Positions 1-5,911 are shown, counted from the stretch's first letter. The stretch: DNA of 6,859 nucleotides from Puniceicoccaceae bacterium (GCA_003566795.1 PXBU01000327.1:1-6859); one strand, 5' to 3'. The notes: generated from the letters alone by a model not told the origin. Numbers and translations are program-made.

Positions 1-37
1 ACCCGCTCGCTACGAAATAAAAACTCAATTCTCTGTT

Positions 38-931
38 ATGCCCTTCGCCATTCGAGAAGTCCTGGTTCGTCGTATCGCCACATCCAAGGTATTGCAGACC
101 TTGGGTGCAGATCTGCAGGCCGTTACCGGCTGGCAGGTCCGTTTTTACGGAGCGAGGGAGCAAGCGGACGAGGTGCCTCCCTGTTTCGATCAATCGGCTT
201 TTTGCCGCCGCCTCAACCAAAGTCAGGTGGGCAAAAAAGTTTGCCATGAGTCACTGCACACTTTGCGGGACGAGGCGCGGGATAAGGGCTGGCTGGGGCA
301 ATGTTCTGCGGGTTGTTGGGTCTGTGCCGTGCCGGTGAATGCTTCGGTTGGGCTACTGGGTTTTCTGGTCGTGGGCGGATTTATGGCAACCAATCACCAT
401 GTGGCGGAGATGAATCACTGTCGGCATTTGCTGGAAAGGCGGGGGATTCGGATGGCACCGATGGAGGTGCAGGCCTTGTTGCAACGCTCGCCCGTCCTTA
501 CTCCGGAAAAACGCGAAAGCTTAATCCGGCTCTTGAGCATGTCGGCGGGGTATTTAATTAAAGAGTTGTCGTTGGAATTATTTGCTCAGGGGCAGGACTT
601 GCCGGTCAGTATCCGGCGCGCCTGTGAATACATCCGCCACAATTTTGTTCACGACCCGGTATTGGAGGAAGTGGCCCGGGAGGTAGGGTTGAGTCCGAGC
701 CACTTTTCGCGGGTGTTTCATCATAAAACCGGTTTGCGCTTTAAGGAGTATGTGAACGAGGTCCGCTTGCAAAAGGTGAGGGAACTGTTGCGCCATACCG
801 ATGAGCGCATCACCGACTTGGTCGAAGCGACCGGCTTTCGCTCCATTTCCCAGTTCAACCGTCAGTTTCGCGCCCACTACGGCCGTTCTCCCCGCGACTA
901 CCGCAAGCAATGCCGCGAGCGGTATTCGTAA
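38..931 (+). CDS. AraC-family transcriptional regulator with PocR-like sensor domain
   Basis: A cytoplasmic DNA-binding regulator of 297 residues. Residues about 15-125 look like a PocR ligand-binding domain: LQAVTGWQVRFYG, a cysteine-rich middle (C49, C56, C69, C89, C93, C96) and the glycine-rich VGLLGFLVVGGF strand. In PocR-type domains the CHAGL motif sits where this protein has CSAGC. Residues about 190-290 form the two helix-turn-helix AraC/XylS domain: LEEVAREVGLSPSHFSRVF for the first helix pair and ITDLVEATGFRSISQFNRQF for the second, closing with YGRSPRDYRK, the usual family signature. The ATG at 38 gives a full-length sensor domain; no Shine-Dalgarno sequence is visible upstream. 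PocR domains are known or proposed to bind small ligands such as diols or sugars; the ligand here is unknown. No partner gene on the same strand lies within 800 bases, so its target may be upstream of the window. Family call is firm, ligand is not. Confidence 0.9.
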   Translation: MPFAIREVLVRRIATSKVLQTLGADLQAVTGWQVRFYGAREQADEVPPCFDQSAFCRRLNQSQVGKKVCHESLHTLRDEARDKGWLGQCSAGCWVCAVPVNASVGLLGFLVVGGFMATNHHVAEMNHCRHLLERRGIRMAPMEVQALLQRSPVLTPEKRESLIRLLSMSAGYLIKELSLELFAQGQDLPVSIRRACEYIRHNFVHDPVLEEVAREVGLSPSHFSRVFHHKTGLRFKEYVNEVRLQKVRELLRHTDERITDLVEATGFRSISQFNRQFRAHYGRSPRDYRKQCRERYS

Positions 932-964
932 GACGATGGGATTTGAAGGGGATTTATAGGATAA

Positions 965-1031
965 AGTTATGTGATGTCATGCTTCGCCAAAACGGCGATT
1001 ACCGAGTTTCCCGCAAGGCCTTGAACTGCAA
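965..1031 (+). repeat. 67-base dispersed repeat, copy 1
   Basis: Matches 5713-5779 in the same orientation at 66 of 67 positions; the only difference is C at 1011 against A at 5759. It contains a small inverted repeat, CGCC-AAAAC-GGCG. In copy 2 the right end continues into a perfect AACTGC-AAA-GCAGTT hairpin, whereas here the sequence diverges right after AACTGCAA, so this copy may be truncated at its right end. Not coding on either strand. Confidence 0.9.
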
Positions 1032-1079
1032 CATCCGGCTTCTGTCCTCTGATATCCGACTTCTGAATCTAGGTTAAAC

Positions 1080-1106
1080 CGCAGAGGGCGCGGAGAGCGC
1101 GGAGGG
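1080..1106. repeat. Three-copy nonamer array
   Basis: Three consecutive 9-base units: CGCAGAGGG, CGCGGAGAG and CGCGGAGGG. Arrays of the CGCAGAGNN type are, from memory, frequent intergenic elements in Verrucomicrobiota and some other phyla. No function is assigned. Confidence 0.6.
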
Positions 1107-1165
1107 AGGGTGTGTTGATGGTTGATCCTCCATCACGAATCACGCAGAACCATCGACCTGATAAA

Positions 1166-1182
1166 ACGGCCCTGTTGGCCGT
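1166..1182 (-). other. Short GC hairpin, possible weak minus-strand terminator
   Basis: ACGGCC (1166-1171) pairs perfectly with GGCCGT (1177-1182) across a 5-base loop. Read on the minus strand the stem is followed by TTTTAT, as in a short intrinsic terminator; on the plus strand the following bases are CTTCC, so it would not stop the regulator transcript well. No minus-strand gene is visible to need it, so its role is open. Confidence 0.4.
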
Positions 1183-1188
1183 CTTCCG

Positions 1189-1274
1189 GTTAGCGTAGTT
1201 TAGCGGTTCCAAAAATACGGAGGGCCTGGGAACCGTTTAGCTGGGAGATTTTTGAACTGCTAAAGGACGCTAAC
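1189..1274. repeat. 86-base imperfect inverted-repeat element (MITE- or REP-like)
   Basis: The two ends are inverted repeats of 27-28 bases. The left arm reads GTTAGCG-TAG-TTTAGC-GGTTCC-AAAAAT (1189-1216). The reverse complement of the right arm (1248-1274) reads GTTAGCG-TCC-TTTAGC-AGTTC-AAAAAT. Three blocks of 7, 6 and 6 bases match perfectly. A second, inner pairing is possible between GGTTCC (1205-1210) and GGAACC (1229-1234), and TTTAGC also recurs directly at 1236-1241. No transposase or clear target-site duplication is visible. The layout fits a small non-autonomous palindromic element or a structured RNA. Confidence 0.65.
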
Positions 1275-1472
1275 AAATTCCCGTCAACAGAACGGGTCTG
1301 CGAACGGAGGACCAAGGACCTTACTCCATGATTCATGCAGGGAGTACCACTGGACATGCGACTGATTCTTGTAATCCTAAAACAAACCTCCGTGCCCGTG
1401 GTAAAAAAAATCAACCACTCAAGCGCGGCTCGCGGGGACGCTCGCCCTCCCGGGATGAGTTACCAGTCACCC

Positions 1473-1594
1473 ACCTCCCCAGCTCCCTCCCTCTAGCGAC
1501 GCAGGAGCGGTTGTAAAAAACAGTCGTCGCCTCGCCGCCGCCTTGGGCGCATGACCGCATGGCCGTTCGTCCAAACGCGAAGGCGTTCGGCTAC
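1473..1594 (+). repeat. Dispersed repeat, longest copy (90-base block plus 40-base right block)
   Basis: Bases 1473-1562 match 5574-5663 at 89 of 90 positions (A1559 against T5660). The right part, 1555-1594, matches 2657-2697 with two substitutions and one single-base gap. This copy therefore joins both blocks and is probably nearest the complete unit. It includes the inverted pairs GCGACG/CGTCGC (1496-1501 with 1525-1530) and AACGC-GAAG-GCGTT (1574-1587). No open frame in it is convincing. Confidence 0.85.
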
Positions 1595-1677
1595 CAGCTT
1601 CCGCTCAACTGAATCGCACGAAGCGGAACTTCAGGAAAGCCGCTTATATAAAAAATATAAAAAAATGAAAAAAGTGC

Positions 1678-1706
1678 TTGCCAAGTCGGTTTGAGGAGCA
1701 GATAAA
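1678..1706 (+). promoter_or_regulatory. Sigma70-like promoter for the PEP-CTERM gene, with AT-rich upstream element
   Basis: TTGCCA (1678-1683) and GATAAA (1701-1706) are separated by exactly 17 bases, resembling -35 and -10 boxes. Directly upstream, 1647-1673 is an almost pure A/T run that could act as an UP element. Transcription would start near 1713, giving a leader of about 39 bases before the ATG at 1752. Assigned by eye from the consensus only. Confidence 0.5.
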
Positions 1707-1751
1707 GTATTCATCTCGAGAAATACCCTAAAATTCAGATACACATACCCC

Positions 1752-2564
1752 ATGAAAAATTCAATATCCAAACCGCTCAAAACGACCGCCGCAATCTTAT
1801 CACTGAGTGCTCTGTCATTGTCATTGGCTGGAACAGCTTCCGGTGCCAACCTCGACGTCAACTTCGGATCCGATAACGACGGGTTCGGCGGCTTCTTCAC
1901 CACCGCACAGTCCTCTCAAACTACGTTTGCGGAACTTGAGGATTCAATCCAGGTAAATCGAAGCTCAGGTGCTAACGAACGATCAGGAGGCCTTTGGACC
2001 GACGAGTTCACGGGAGCGAATGCCTTGAATCGGGATGACGGTAGCTTCTACACCTTCACCACTCAGGTAGCCATCAATAGCGTGATCGGGAGCGGCGGTG
2101 CCGGAAACGTTGCCTTAATGCTGTTTAGTAATGCTGCGGAAACAGACCCCCAGGGAATCTCACTGAAAATGTTCTATGGTACCTCAAGTGCTGACTCTCC
2201 TGAGCTTCGGATCGATAGTCGAGTCAACACTTCCGATTCGTCTTCGTCAGAACGGCTGGCATGGACGGGCGATAGTTTTGTTTCCGGGAATGTCTTCACG
2301 CTGGAAGGCATTGTAAACTTCACTGCAACTGACGCAATTGTGACCTTTAACCTGACGGATAGTGCGGCGACTCCCACGACGGCTTCAGTCACCCGGACCT
2401 TTGATAAGAGCGCTCTCGTCTGGGGTGATGTCCACGGGGTTGGCACTGAGCACAATGGGATCAATTTTGATGTCTTTAACTACGGCGTCGTCGTGCCCGA
2501 GCCTTCCACTGCCCTGCTTCTAGGCCTGGTCGGGATCGGCCTCGTGCTGCGCCGCCGTCGCTAA
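1752..2564 (+). CDS. Secreted PEP-CTERM sorting-signal protein of unknown function
   Basis: A 270-residue exported protein. Residues 1-32 are a signal peptide: basic start (K2, K7, K10), hydrophobic core about 12-26 and small residues ASGA near the cleavage site. Residues 33-247 form a Ser/Thr/Asn-rich, beta-strand-rich domain (LDVNFGSDNDG, LWTDEFTGANAL, ALMLFSNAAE, DAIVTFNLTDSA, TASVTRTFDKS) that I do not recognise as a named family; it resembles the lectin-like sandwich folds common in such proteins. Residues 248-270 are a textbook PEP-CTERM tail: VPEPST, a hydrophobic stretch and a closing RRRR. Such tails are known to be processed by exosortase, usually in organisms that make exopolysaccharide. 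The domain is repeated at the N-terminus of the next gene. The ATG has no clear Shine-Dalgarno, but its spacing to the signal peptide is right. Its own promoter and terminator suggest a single-gene transcript. Confidence 0.92.
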   Translation: MKNSISKPLKTTAAILSLSALSLSLAGTASGANLDVNFGSDNDGFGGFFTTAQSSQTTFAELEDSIQVNRSSGANERSGGLWTDEFTGANALNRDDGSFYTFTTQVAINSVIGSGGAGNVALMLFSNAAETDPQGISLKMFYGTSSADSPELRIDSRVNTSDSSSSERLAWTGDSFVSGNVFTLEGIVNFTATDAIVTFNLTDSAATPTTASVTRTFDKSALVWGDVHGVGTEHNGINFDVFNYGVVVPEPSTALLLGLVGIGLVLRRRR

Positions 2565-2595
2565 GCGCCAAGCGCGGTTGAGCGATTCAATTCAC

Positions 2596-2633
2596 AAAAA
2601 CGCCTCTCCACATTCCGGAGGGGCGTTTTTTTT
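2596..2633 (+). terminator. Strong intrinsic terminator after the PEP-CTERM gene
   Basis: CGCCTCTCC (2601-2609) pairs with GGAGGGGCG (2617-2625) over nine pairs including one G-U, around a 7-base loop. It is followed by eight T (2626-2633) and preceded by five A (2596-2600), so it could also stop transcripts coming from the right. It separates the two paralogous genes into different transcription units. Confidence 0.9.
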
Positions 2634-2656
2634 GGCAGGGTAGGGAGGGTGGCAAG

Positions 2657-2697
2657 CCGCATGGCCGCTCGATCCAAACGCGAAGGCGTTGGGCTAC
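2657..2697 (+). repeat. Partial dispersed repeat, right block only (41 bases)
   Basis: Matches 1555-1594 with two substitutions and one inserted base. It carries the same AACGC-GAAG-GCGTT hairpin (2677-2690). It sits between the terminator of the first paralogue and the start of the second, and the 90-base left block is absent here. Confidence 0.8.
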
Positions 2698-2718
2698 AGT
2701 TTAACACCGTTCTTTATT

Positions 2719-2723
2719 AGGAA
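2719..2723 (+). promoter_or_regulatory. Ribosome binding site supporting the start at 2729
   Basis: AGGAA lies five bases before the ATG at 2729. The alternative ATG at 2774 (residue 16) has only an A/C-rich stretch before it. This supports the upstream start even though it makes the signal peptide's n-region unusually long. Confidence 0.55.
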
Positions 2724-2728
2724 TTCAT

Positions 2729-5473
2729 ATGTCTCATAATCCACCTCAGACTACCCCAAACAAAACCCGACCAATGATGAAACAGCTAAAACGAAAATCA
2801 TTCAAATCGACCGCCGCGATCTTATCGCTGAGCGCGCTGTCATTGGCCGGAACAGCTTCCGGAGTGCTTGTTGATGTCAACTTCGGATCCGATCACGACG
2901 GGCTCGGCGGGTTCACAACCTCCACGCAGTCCTCCCAAACAGTTTTTGAGACACTTGATGATTCAATACAGACAAGGCGAGGAAGCGGTAGCAACGACCG
3001 ATCAGCAGGCATCTGGACCGACGCCTTCACGGGAGCGAATGCCTTGAGGCGGAGTGCCGGTAGCACCCACATCTTCACGACCGTCGTAAGCATTGCTAGC
3101 CACTCGCAGTATAGCGACGCCAACGTTTCCTTGATGCTGTTCAGCGATGCAGCGGAAACGAGTCCCAGCGGAATCACACTCAAAATGCACTTTGGCACTT
3201 CGACGCCTCGGATGCAGATCGACAGTGGAGTAAGAACCTTCGATTCCACTTCGGCACAGCGCCAAGATTGGACAGGTCTGCCCATGGTCGGTGGTGGTCT
3301 CTTCACGCTGCAAGGTATCGTAAGCTTCACCGAAGATGATGCTATTGTAACCTTCAACCTGACAGATTCAGCGGATCCTGCCAACACTGCATCGGTGACA
3401 CGGACCTTTGATAAAGACGATCTTACATGGGGAGACTTCCATGGGGTTGGCACGCAACACACTCGGATCGATTTCAATGTTTACAGCTTTACCGCTGTAG
3501 GCAGCCCATTTTCACTCACCATTACCCAAAACGCATCCACTCCCGGCAGCTACGACTTCGAGTGGTCCAGTCAGCCAGACAAATTCTACGACCTGCTTAC
3601 CAGCACCGACCTCGCCGGCCCGATCGCCGAATGGCTGGTGTATGACGACGGCGTGAGGGTTCACGGGGACATTCCCTCCGCCGGGGCGGTGACCACGCTC
3701 AGCGCCGTGCCCTCGTCGGATCCACGCCGCTTTTTCGCCATACGCGAATTCGACGCCCCGCCGCCGCCGCCGCCGGAGCCGTTTTTCTTAAGGGATTTCG
3801 AAAACGACAACGGCGGTTTCACCGTCGTGACCACCGCAGGCAGCGATTGGCAATACGGCAGGCCGGATGCTGAGATAGAGAACACGATCACCATCGATGG
3901 CGGCAACGAGGGCTCGGAGGAAGGTGCCTGGGGTGTGGAACTCACCGGCCCCTATGCGGCCGGCACCGTCACCGCGCTGCGCTCGCCGCCCATCGACCTC
4001 AGCGTCCTCCCTGAAGGAGTCGGGGTGCAGCTCACCTACGCCCTGGCCCTCGACATGCCCGGTGATGCCAGCCTGGTGGTGCGGATCATCGAGGAAGACG
4101 GCGATGGCGTCATTGGCGACGCCATGCAGTCCATCACCGCCCCGTCGTCCGCTAACTGGGCCAATGTTGGCCCGATCGATCTACCCGAGGAAGCCATTGG
4201 CCAAATCGTGCGCATCGAGTGGCTCTTTACGAGCCCGTCCGGCGATTCCACCTTCCTCGGTGCCTACATCGACGATGTCGCCCTCACCGAAACCACGGCT
4301 GAGTCGGAAAAGAACGCGCCTTCCGGCATGATCCTCACCTGGACGGACGACCCCACCACCTCGATTGTGATCGACTGGCACCGCCTCGCCGAGGACGCGG
4401 ATACGCCCGCATATATTCAAACCCGGCCGCGCGGAACGGCTGAGTGGTTCCCGATCGAGGCCGAGCGGTTCCCCTTTCCCCACTCCGACCGCCTCGTCGA
4501 TCGCATATCGATCGAGAATCTCCAGCCCGATACAGAATATGAGTTTCGCGGCTCACCGGGCGAGAAGACCTACTGGTTCCGCACCATGCCAGCCACGCTC
4601 GATCGGCCCATTGTCATGGCCGCTGGCGGCGATGTGCGGCACCAAAAGGAGTGGATGTCTGCCATGAACTTGGCCGCCATGGTGCACGACCCGGACCTGA
4701 TTGTTTGGGGTGGCGATCTTGCTTACTGCGACGGCAGTTCCAGCAATACCCATCTCTGGTATGAATTCCTCGATTCAATGGTCGAAACGTTGGTCACCCC
4801 CGAAGGCCGGGTGCCGCCGGTGGTCGTTGGGATGGGCAACCATGAGATCCAACGCGCCTACCATCGCGGCCGTATCAACAGCCACGCCGACCGCGAGAGA
4901 TTGGCTCCATTTTTCTACGGGCTTTTTGCGTTTCCGGGTGATCCCGGCTACGGAGTGCTCGATTTCGGCAACTATCTGAGCATCGTCATGGGCGACTCGG
5001 ATCACAGCAACCCCGTCGAGGGCGAACAAACCGATTGGATGCAACAAACTCTGAGCGAGCGCAACCACGTCCCCCACCTGATTCCCGTTTATCACGTGCC
5101 TGCCTATCCGAGCGTGCGGAGTTTTAGCGATCGTGTGGGCCAATTGGTACGTGAGCACTGGGTGCCGCTGTTTGAGGAAAACGGCATCCGCTTGGTGCTG
5201 GAAAACCACGATCACAGCTACAAGCGCACCGTGCCGATTTTCGAGGGGGCCGAGGATGCCGAACGCGGCGTCGTCTATATGGGTGACGGCTGTTGGGGTG
5301 TGGGCACCCGCGGAGTTCACAATGTCGAGAATACTTGGTATTTGGAGCAGGCGCAAGGTATCCGCCACGCCCTGATCATTACGCTACACCCGGATCACAA
5401 GGTGGTCGAGGCCATCGATGCCCAAAACAATCTCATCGATACGACCACCATTCCCGCGCGGGAAAATTTATAG
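2729..5473 (+). CDS. Secreted multidomain purple acid phosphatase fused to a PEP-CTERM-protein-like domain
   Basis: A 914-residue exported metallophosphoesterase. Order of parts: signal peptide with core about 28-40; beta domain 46-255, more than half identical by eye to the protein encoded at 1752-2564; a tail module 258-341 (YDFEW, FYDLLTSTDL, WLVYDDG, RRFFAIRE) of a type I associate with secreted Verrucomicrobiota proteins; linker with six prolines 344-349; a MAM/galactose-binding-like sandwich about 352-520 ending GAYIDDVAL; an Fn3-like domain about 530-620 as in purple acid phosphatases; catalytic domain about 626-900. All seven expected metal ligands are visible: D635 (GGDVR), D663 and Y666 (GGDLAY), N704 (GNHE), H789 (VYHVPAY), H827 and H829 (NHDHSYKRT). 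The family hydrolyses phosphomonoesters or related phosphoesters at a two-metal centre; the substrate here is unknown. The final GHxH motif has N for G. There is no PEP-CTERM tail; it ends in ARENL. The start at 2774 is the main alternative. Confidence 0.92.
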   Translation: MSHNPPQTTPNKTRPMMKQLKRKSFKSTAAILSLSALSLAGTASGVLVDVNFGSDHDGLGGFTTSTQSSQTVFETLDDSIQTRRGSGSNDRSAGIWTDAFTGANALRRSAGSTHIFTTVVSIASHSQYSDANVSLMLFSDAAETSPSGITLKMHFGTSTPRMQIDSGVRTFDSTSAQRQDWTGLPMVGGGLFTLQGIVSFTEDDAIVTFNLTDSADPANTASVTRTFDKDDLTWGDFHGVGTQHTRIDFNVYSFTAVGSPFSLTITQNASTPGSYDFEWSSQPDKFYDLLTSTDLAGPIAEWLVYDDGVRVHGDIPSAGAVTTLSAVPSSDPRRFFAIREFDAPPPPPPEPFFLRDFENDNGGFTVVTTAGSDWQYGRPDAEIENTITIDGGNEGSEEGAWGVELTGPYAAGTVTALRSPPIDLSVLPEGVGVQLTYALALDMPGDASLVVRIIEEDGDGVIGDAMQSITAPSSANWANVGPIDLPEEAIGQIVRIEWLFTSPSGDSTFLGAYIDDVALTETTAESEKNAPSGMILTWTDDPTTSIVIDWHRLAEDADTPAYIQTRPRGTAEWFPIEAERFPFPHSDRLVDRISIENLQPDTEYEFRGSPGEKTYWFRTMPATLDRPIVMAAGGDVRHQKEWMSAMNLAAMVHDPDLIVWGGDLAYCDGSSSNTHLWYEFLDSMVETLVTPEGRVPPVVVGMGNHEIQRAYHRGRINSHADRERLAPFFYGLFAFPGDPGYGVLDFGNYLSIVMGDSDHSNPVEGEQTDWMQQTLSERNHVPHLIPVYHVPAYPSVRSFSDRVGQLVREHWVPLFEENGIRLVLENHDHSYKRTVPIFEGAEDAERGVVYMGDGCWGVGTRGVHNVENTWYLEQAQGIRHALIITLHPDHKVVEAIDAQNNLIDTTTIPARENL

Positions 5474-5489
5474 GACACCCATATTTTGG

Positions 5490-5523
5490 GATTAAGATTA
5501 TGAGTAAGATTACGATTACGATT
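5490..5523 (+). repeat. Degenerate GATTAN hexamer array
   Basis: Units in order: GATTAA, GATTAT, GAGTAA, GATTAC, GATTAC, GATT. One unit has a single substitution outside the variable sixth base. The array begins 17 bases after the phosphatase stop codon. I recall comparable GATTAN strings in Opitutia intergenic regions but cannot confirm this here. Confidence 0.75.
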
Positions 5524-5573
5524 TAGCGTAAAACCGGCTTAAGTTAGCGCCATTCAGCTTAGACCCCGCTCAA

Positions 5574-5663
5574 ACCTCCCCAGCTCCCTCCCTCTAGCGA
5601 CGCAGGAGCGGTTGTAAAAAACAGTCGTCGCCTCGCCGCCGCCTTGGGCGCATGACCGCTTGG
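5574..5663 (+). repeat. 90-base dispersed repeat, copy 2
   Basis: Matches 1473-1562 at 89 of 90 positions in the same orientation. Identity stops abruptly at both ends: the 40-base right block seen at 1563-1594 is missing here and replaced by unrelated sequence from 5664. Together with copy 1 it brackets both secreted-protein genes. Confidence 0.9.
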
Positions 5664-5712
5664 AGCTAAAAAGAGTAGTCAGAAGACAGATGCCAACGAT
5701 GGATGACCAGAT

Positions 5713-5779
5713 AGTTATGTGATGTCATGCTTCGCCAAAACGGCGATTACCGAGTTTCACGCAAGGCCTTGAACTGCAA
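5713..5779 (+). repeat. 67-base dispersed repeat, copy 2
   Basis: Matches 965-1031 at 66 of 67 positions, same orientation. It lies 49 bases after the 90-base repeat, whereas on the left side the 67-base repeat comes first and the 90-base repeat about 440 bases later. The two repeats are thus separate elements rather than one duplicated block. Confidence 0.9.
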
Positions 5780-5789
5780 AGCAGTTTAA
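5769..5789. other. Hairpin at the right end of the 67-base repeat
   Basis: TTGAACTGC (5769-5777) pairs with GCAGTTTAA (5781-5789) over nine pairs, one of them G-T, around an AAA loop. No T-run follows, so it is not a terminator. Copy 1 of the repeat lacks the right arm. Confidence 0.6.
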
Positions 5790-5823
5790 CGGACACCCAT
5801 TTTAGGAAAAACGTATTTTGTAG

Positions 5824-5845
5824 CGGATCGACGATAGTCGTTCCG
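5824..5845. other. Stem-loop CGGA-T-CGAC-GATA-GTCG-T-TCCG
   Basis: Eight complementary pairs with one T-T mismatch around a GATA tetraloop. It lies 31 bases before an intrinsic terminator on the plus strand and 350 bases after the nearest plus-strand gene, so it may be the 5' stem of a small RNA. Confidence 0.55.
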
Positions 5846-5876
5846 TTCAGTATGCTGATTTTAAAATGCATAGGAC

Positions 5877-5911
5877 GCCCACAGATCTCTCGTGGGCATC
5901 TTTTAATTTTT
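5877..5911 (+). terminator. Intrinsic terminator between the convergent genes
   Basis: GCCCAC (5877-5882) pairs perfectly with GTGGGC (5892-5897) across a 9-base loop, followed by ATCTTTTAATTTTT. The T-rich tail is on the plus strand. It lies about 400 bases after the phosphatase stop codon, so it either ends a long trailer of that message or terminates a separate short transcript. Confidence 0.75.

Larger units (their letters stand above)
932..1751. other. Repeat-rich intergenic region without a convincing gene
   Basis: About 820 bases with only short open frames that lack family resemblance, start signals or codon bias. It holds a 67-base dispersed repeat, a nonamer array, a small GC hairpin, an 86-base inverted-repeat element, a 90-122 base dispersed repeat and finally an AT-rich promoter region for the next gene. 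Bases 1420-1450 (GGCTCGCGGGGACGCTCGCC) also look like a dispersed-repeat fragment, but no second copy is in the window. The region reads as an accumulation of mobile or repeat debris. Confidence 0.7.

Noticed and set aside
1189..1274. Integron attC-like site (GTTAGCG ... CGCTAAC ends)
   Set aside because: The end boxes do not fit GTTRRRY/RYYYAAC in order or in base content, and no integrase or cassette structure is present.
1190..1414. A 74-codon open frame on the minus strand across the inverted-repeat element
   Set aside because: It exists because the palindromic element happens to lack stops; no ribosome site, no recognisable domain, and the element explains the sequence better.
1812..1827. 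Pho-box-like CTGTCATTGTCATTGG
   Set aside because: It lies inside the signal-peptide codons (Leu-Ser-Leu-Ser-Leu) of the PEP-CTERM gene, and the second repeat unit has the wrong spacing for a Pho box.
2893..3477. A 194-codon minus-strand frame opposite the phosphatase fusion, with a matching one opposite the first paralogue (2174-2464)
   Set aside because: Both are antisense shadows that resemble each other only because the sense strands are paralogous.
965..5779. CRISPR array or composite transposon
   Set aside because: Repeats are too few and too far apart for CRISPR, and no transposase or cas gene lies between or beside them.
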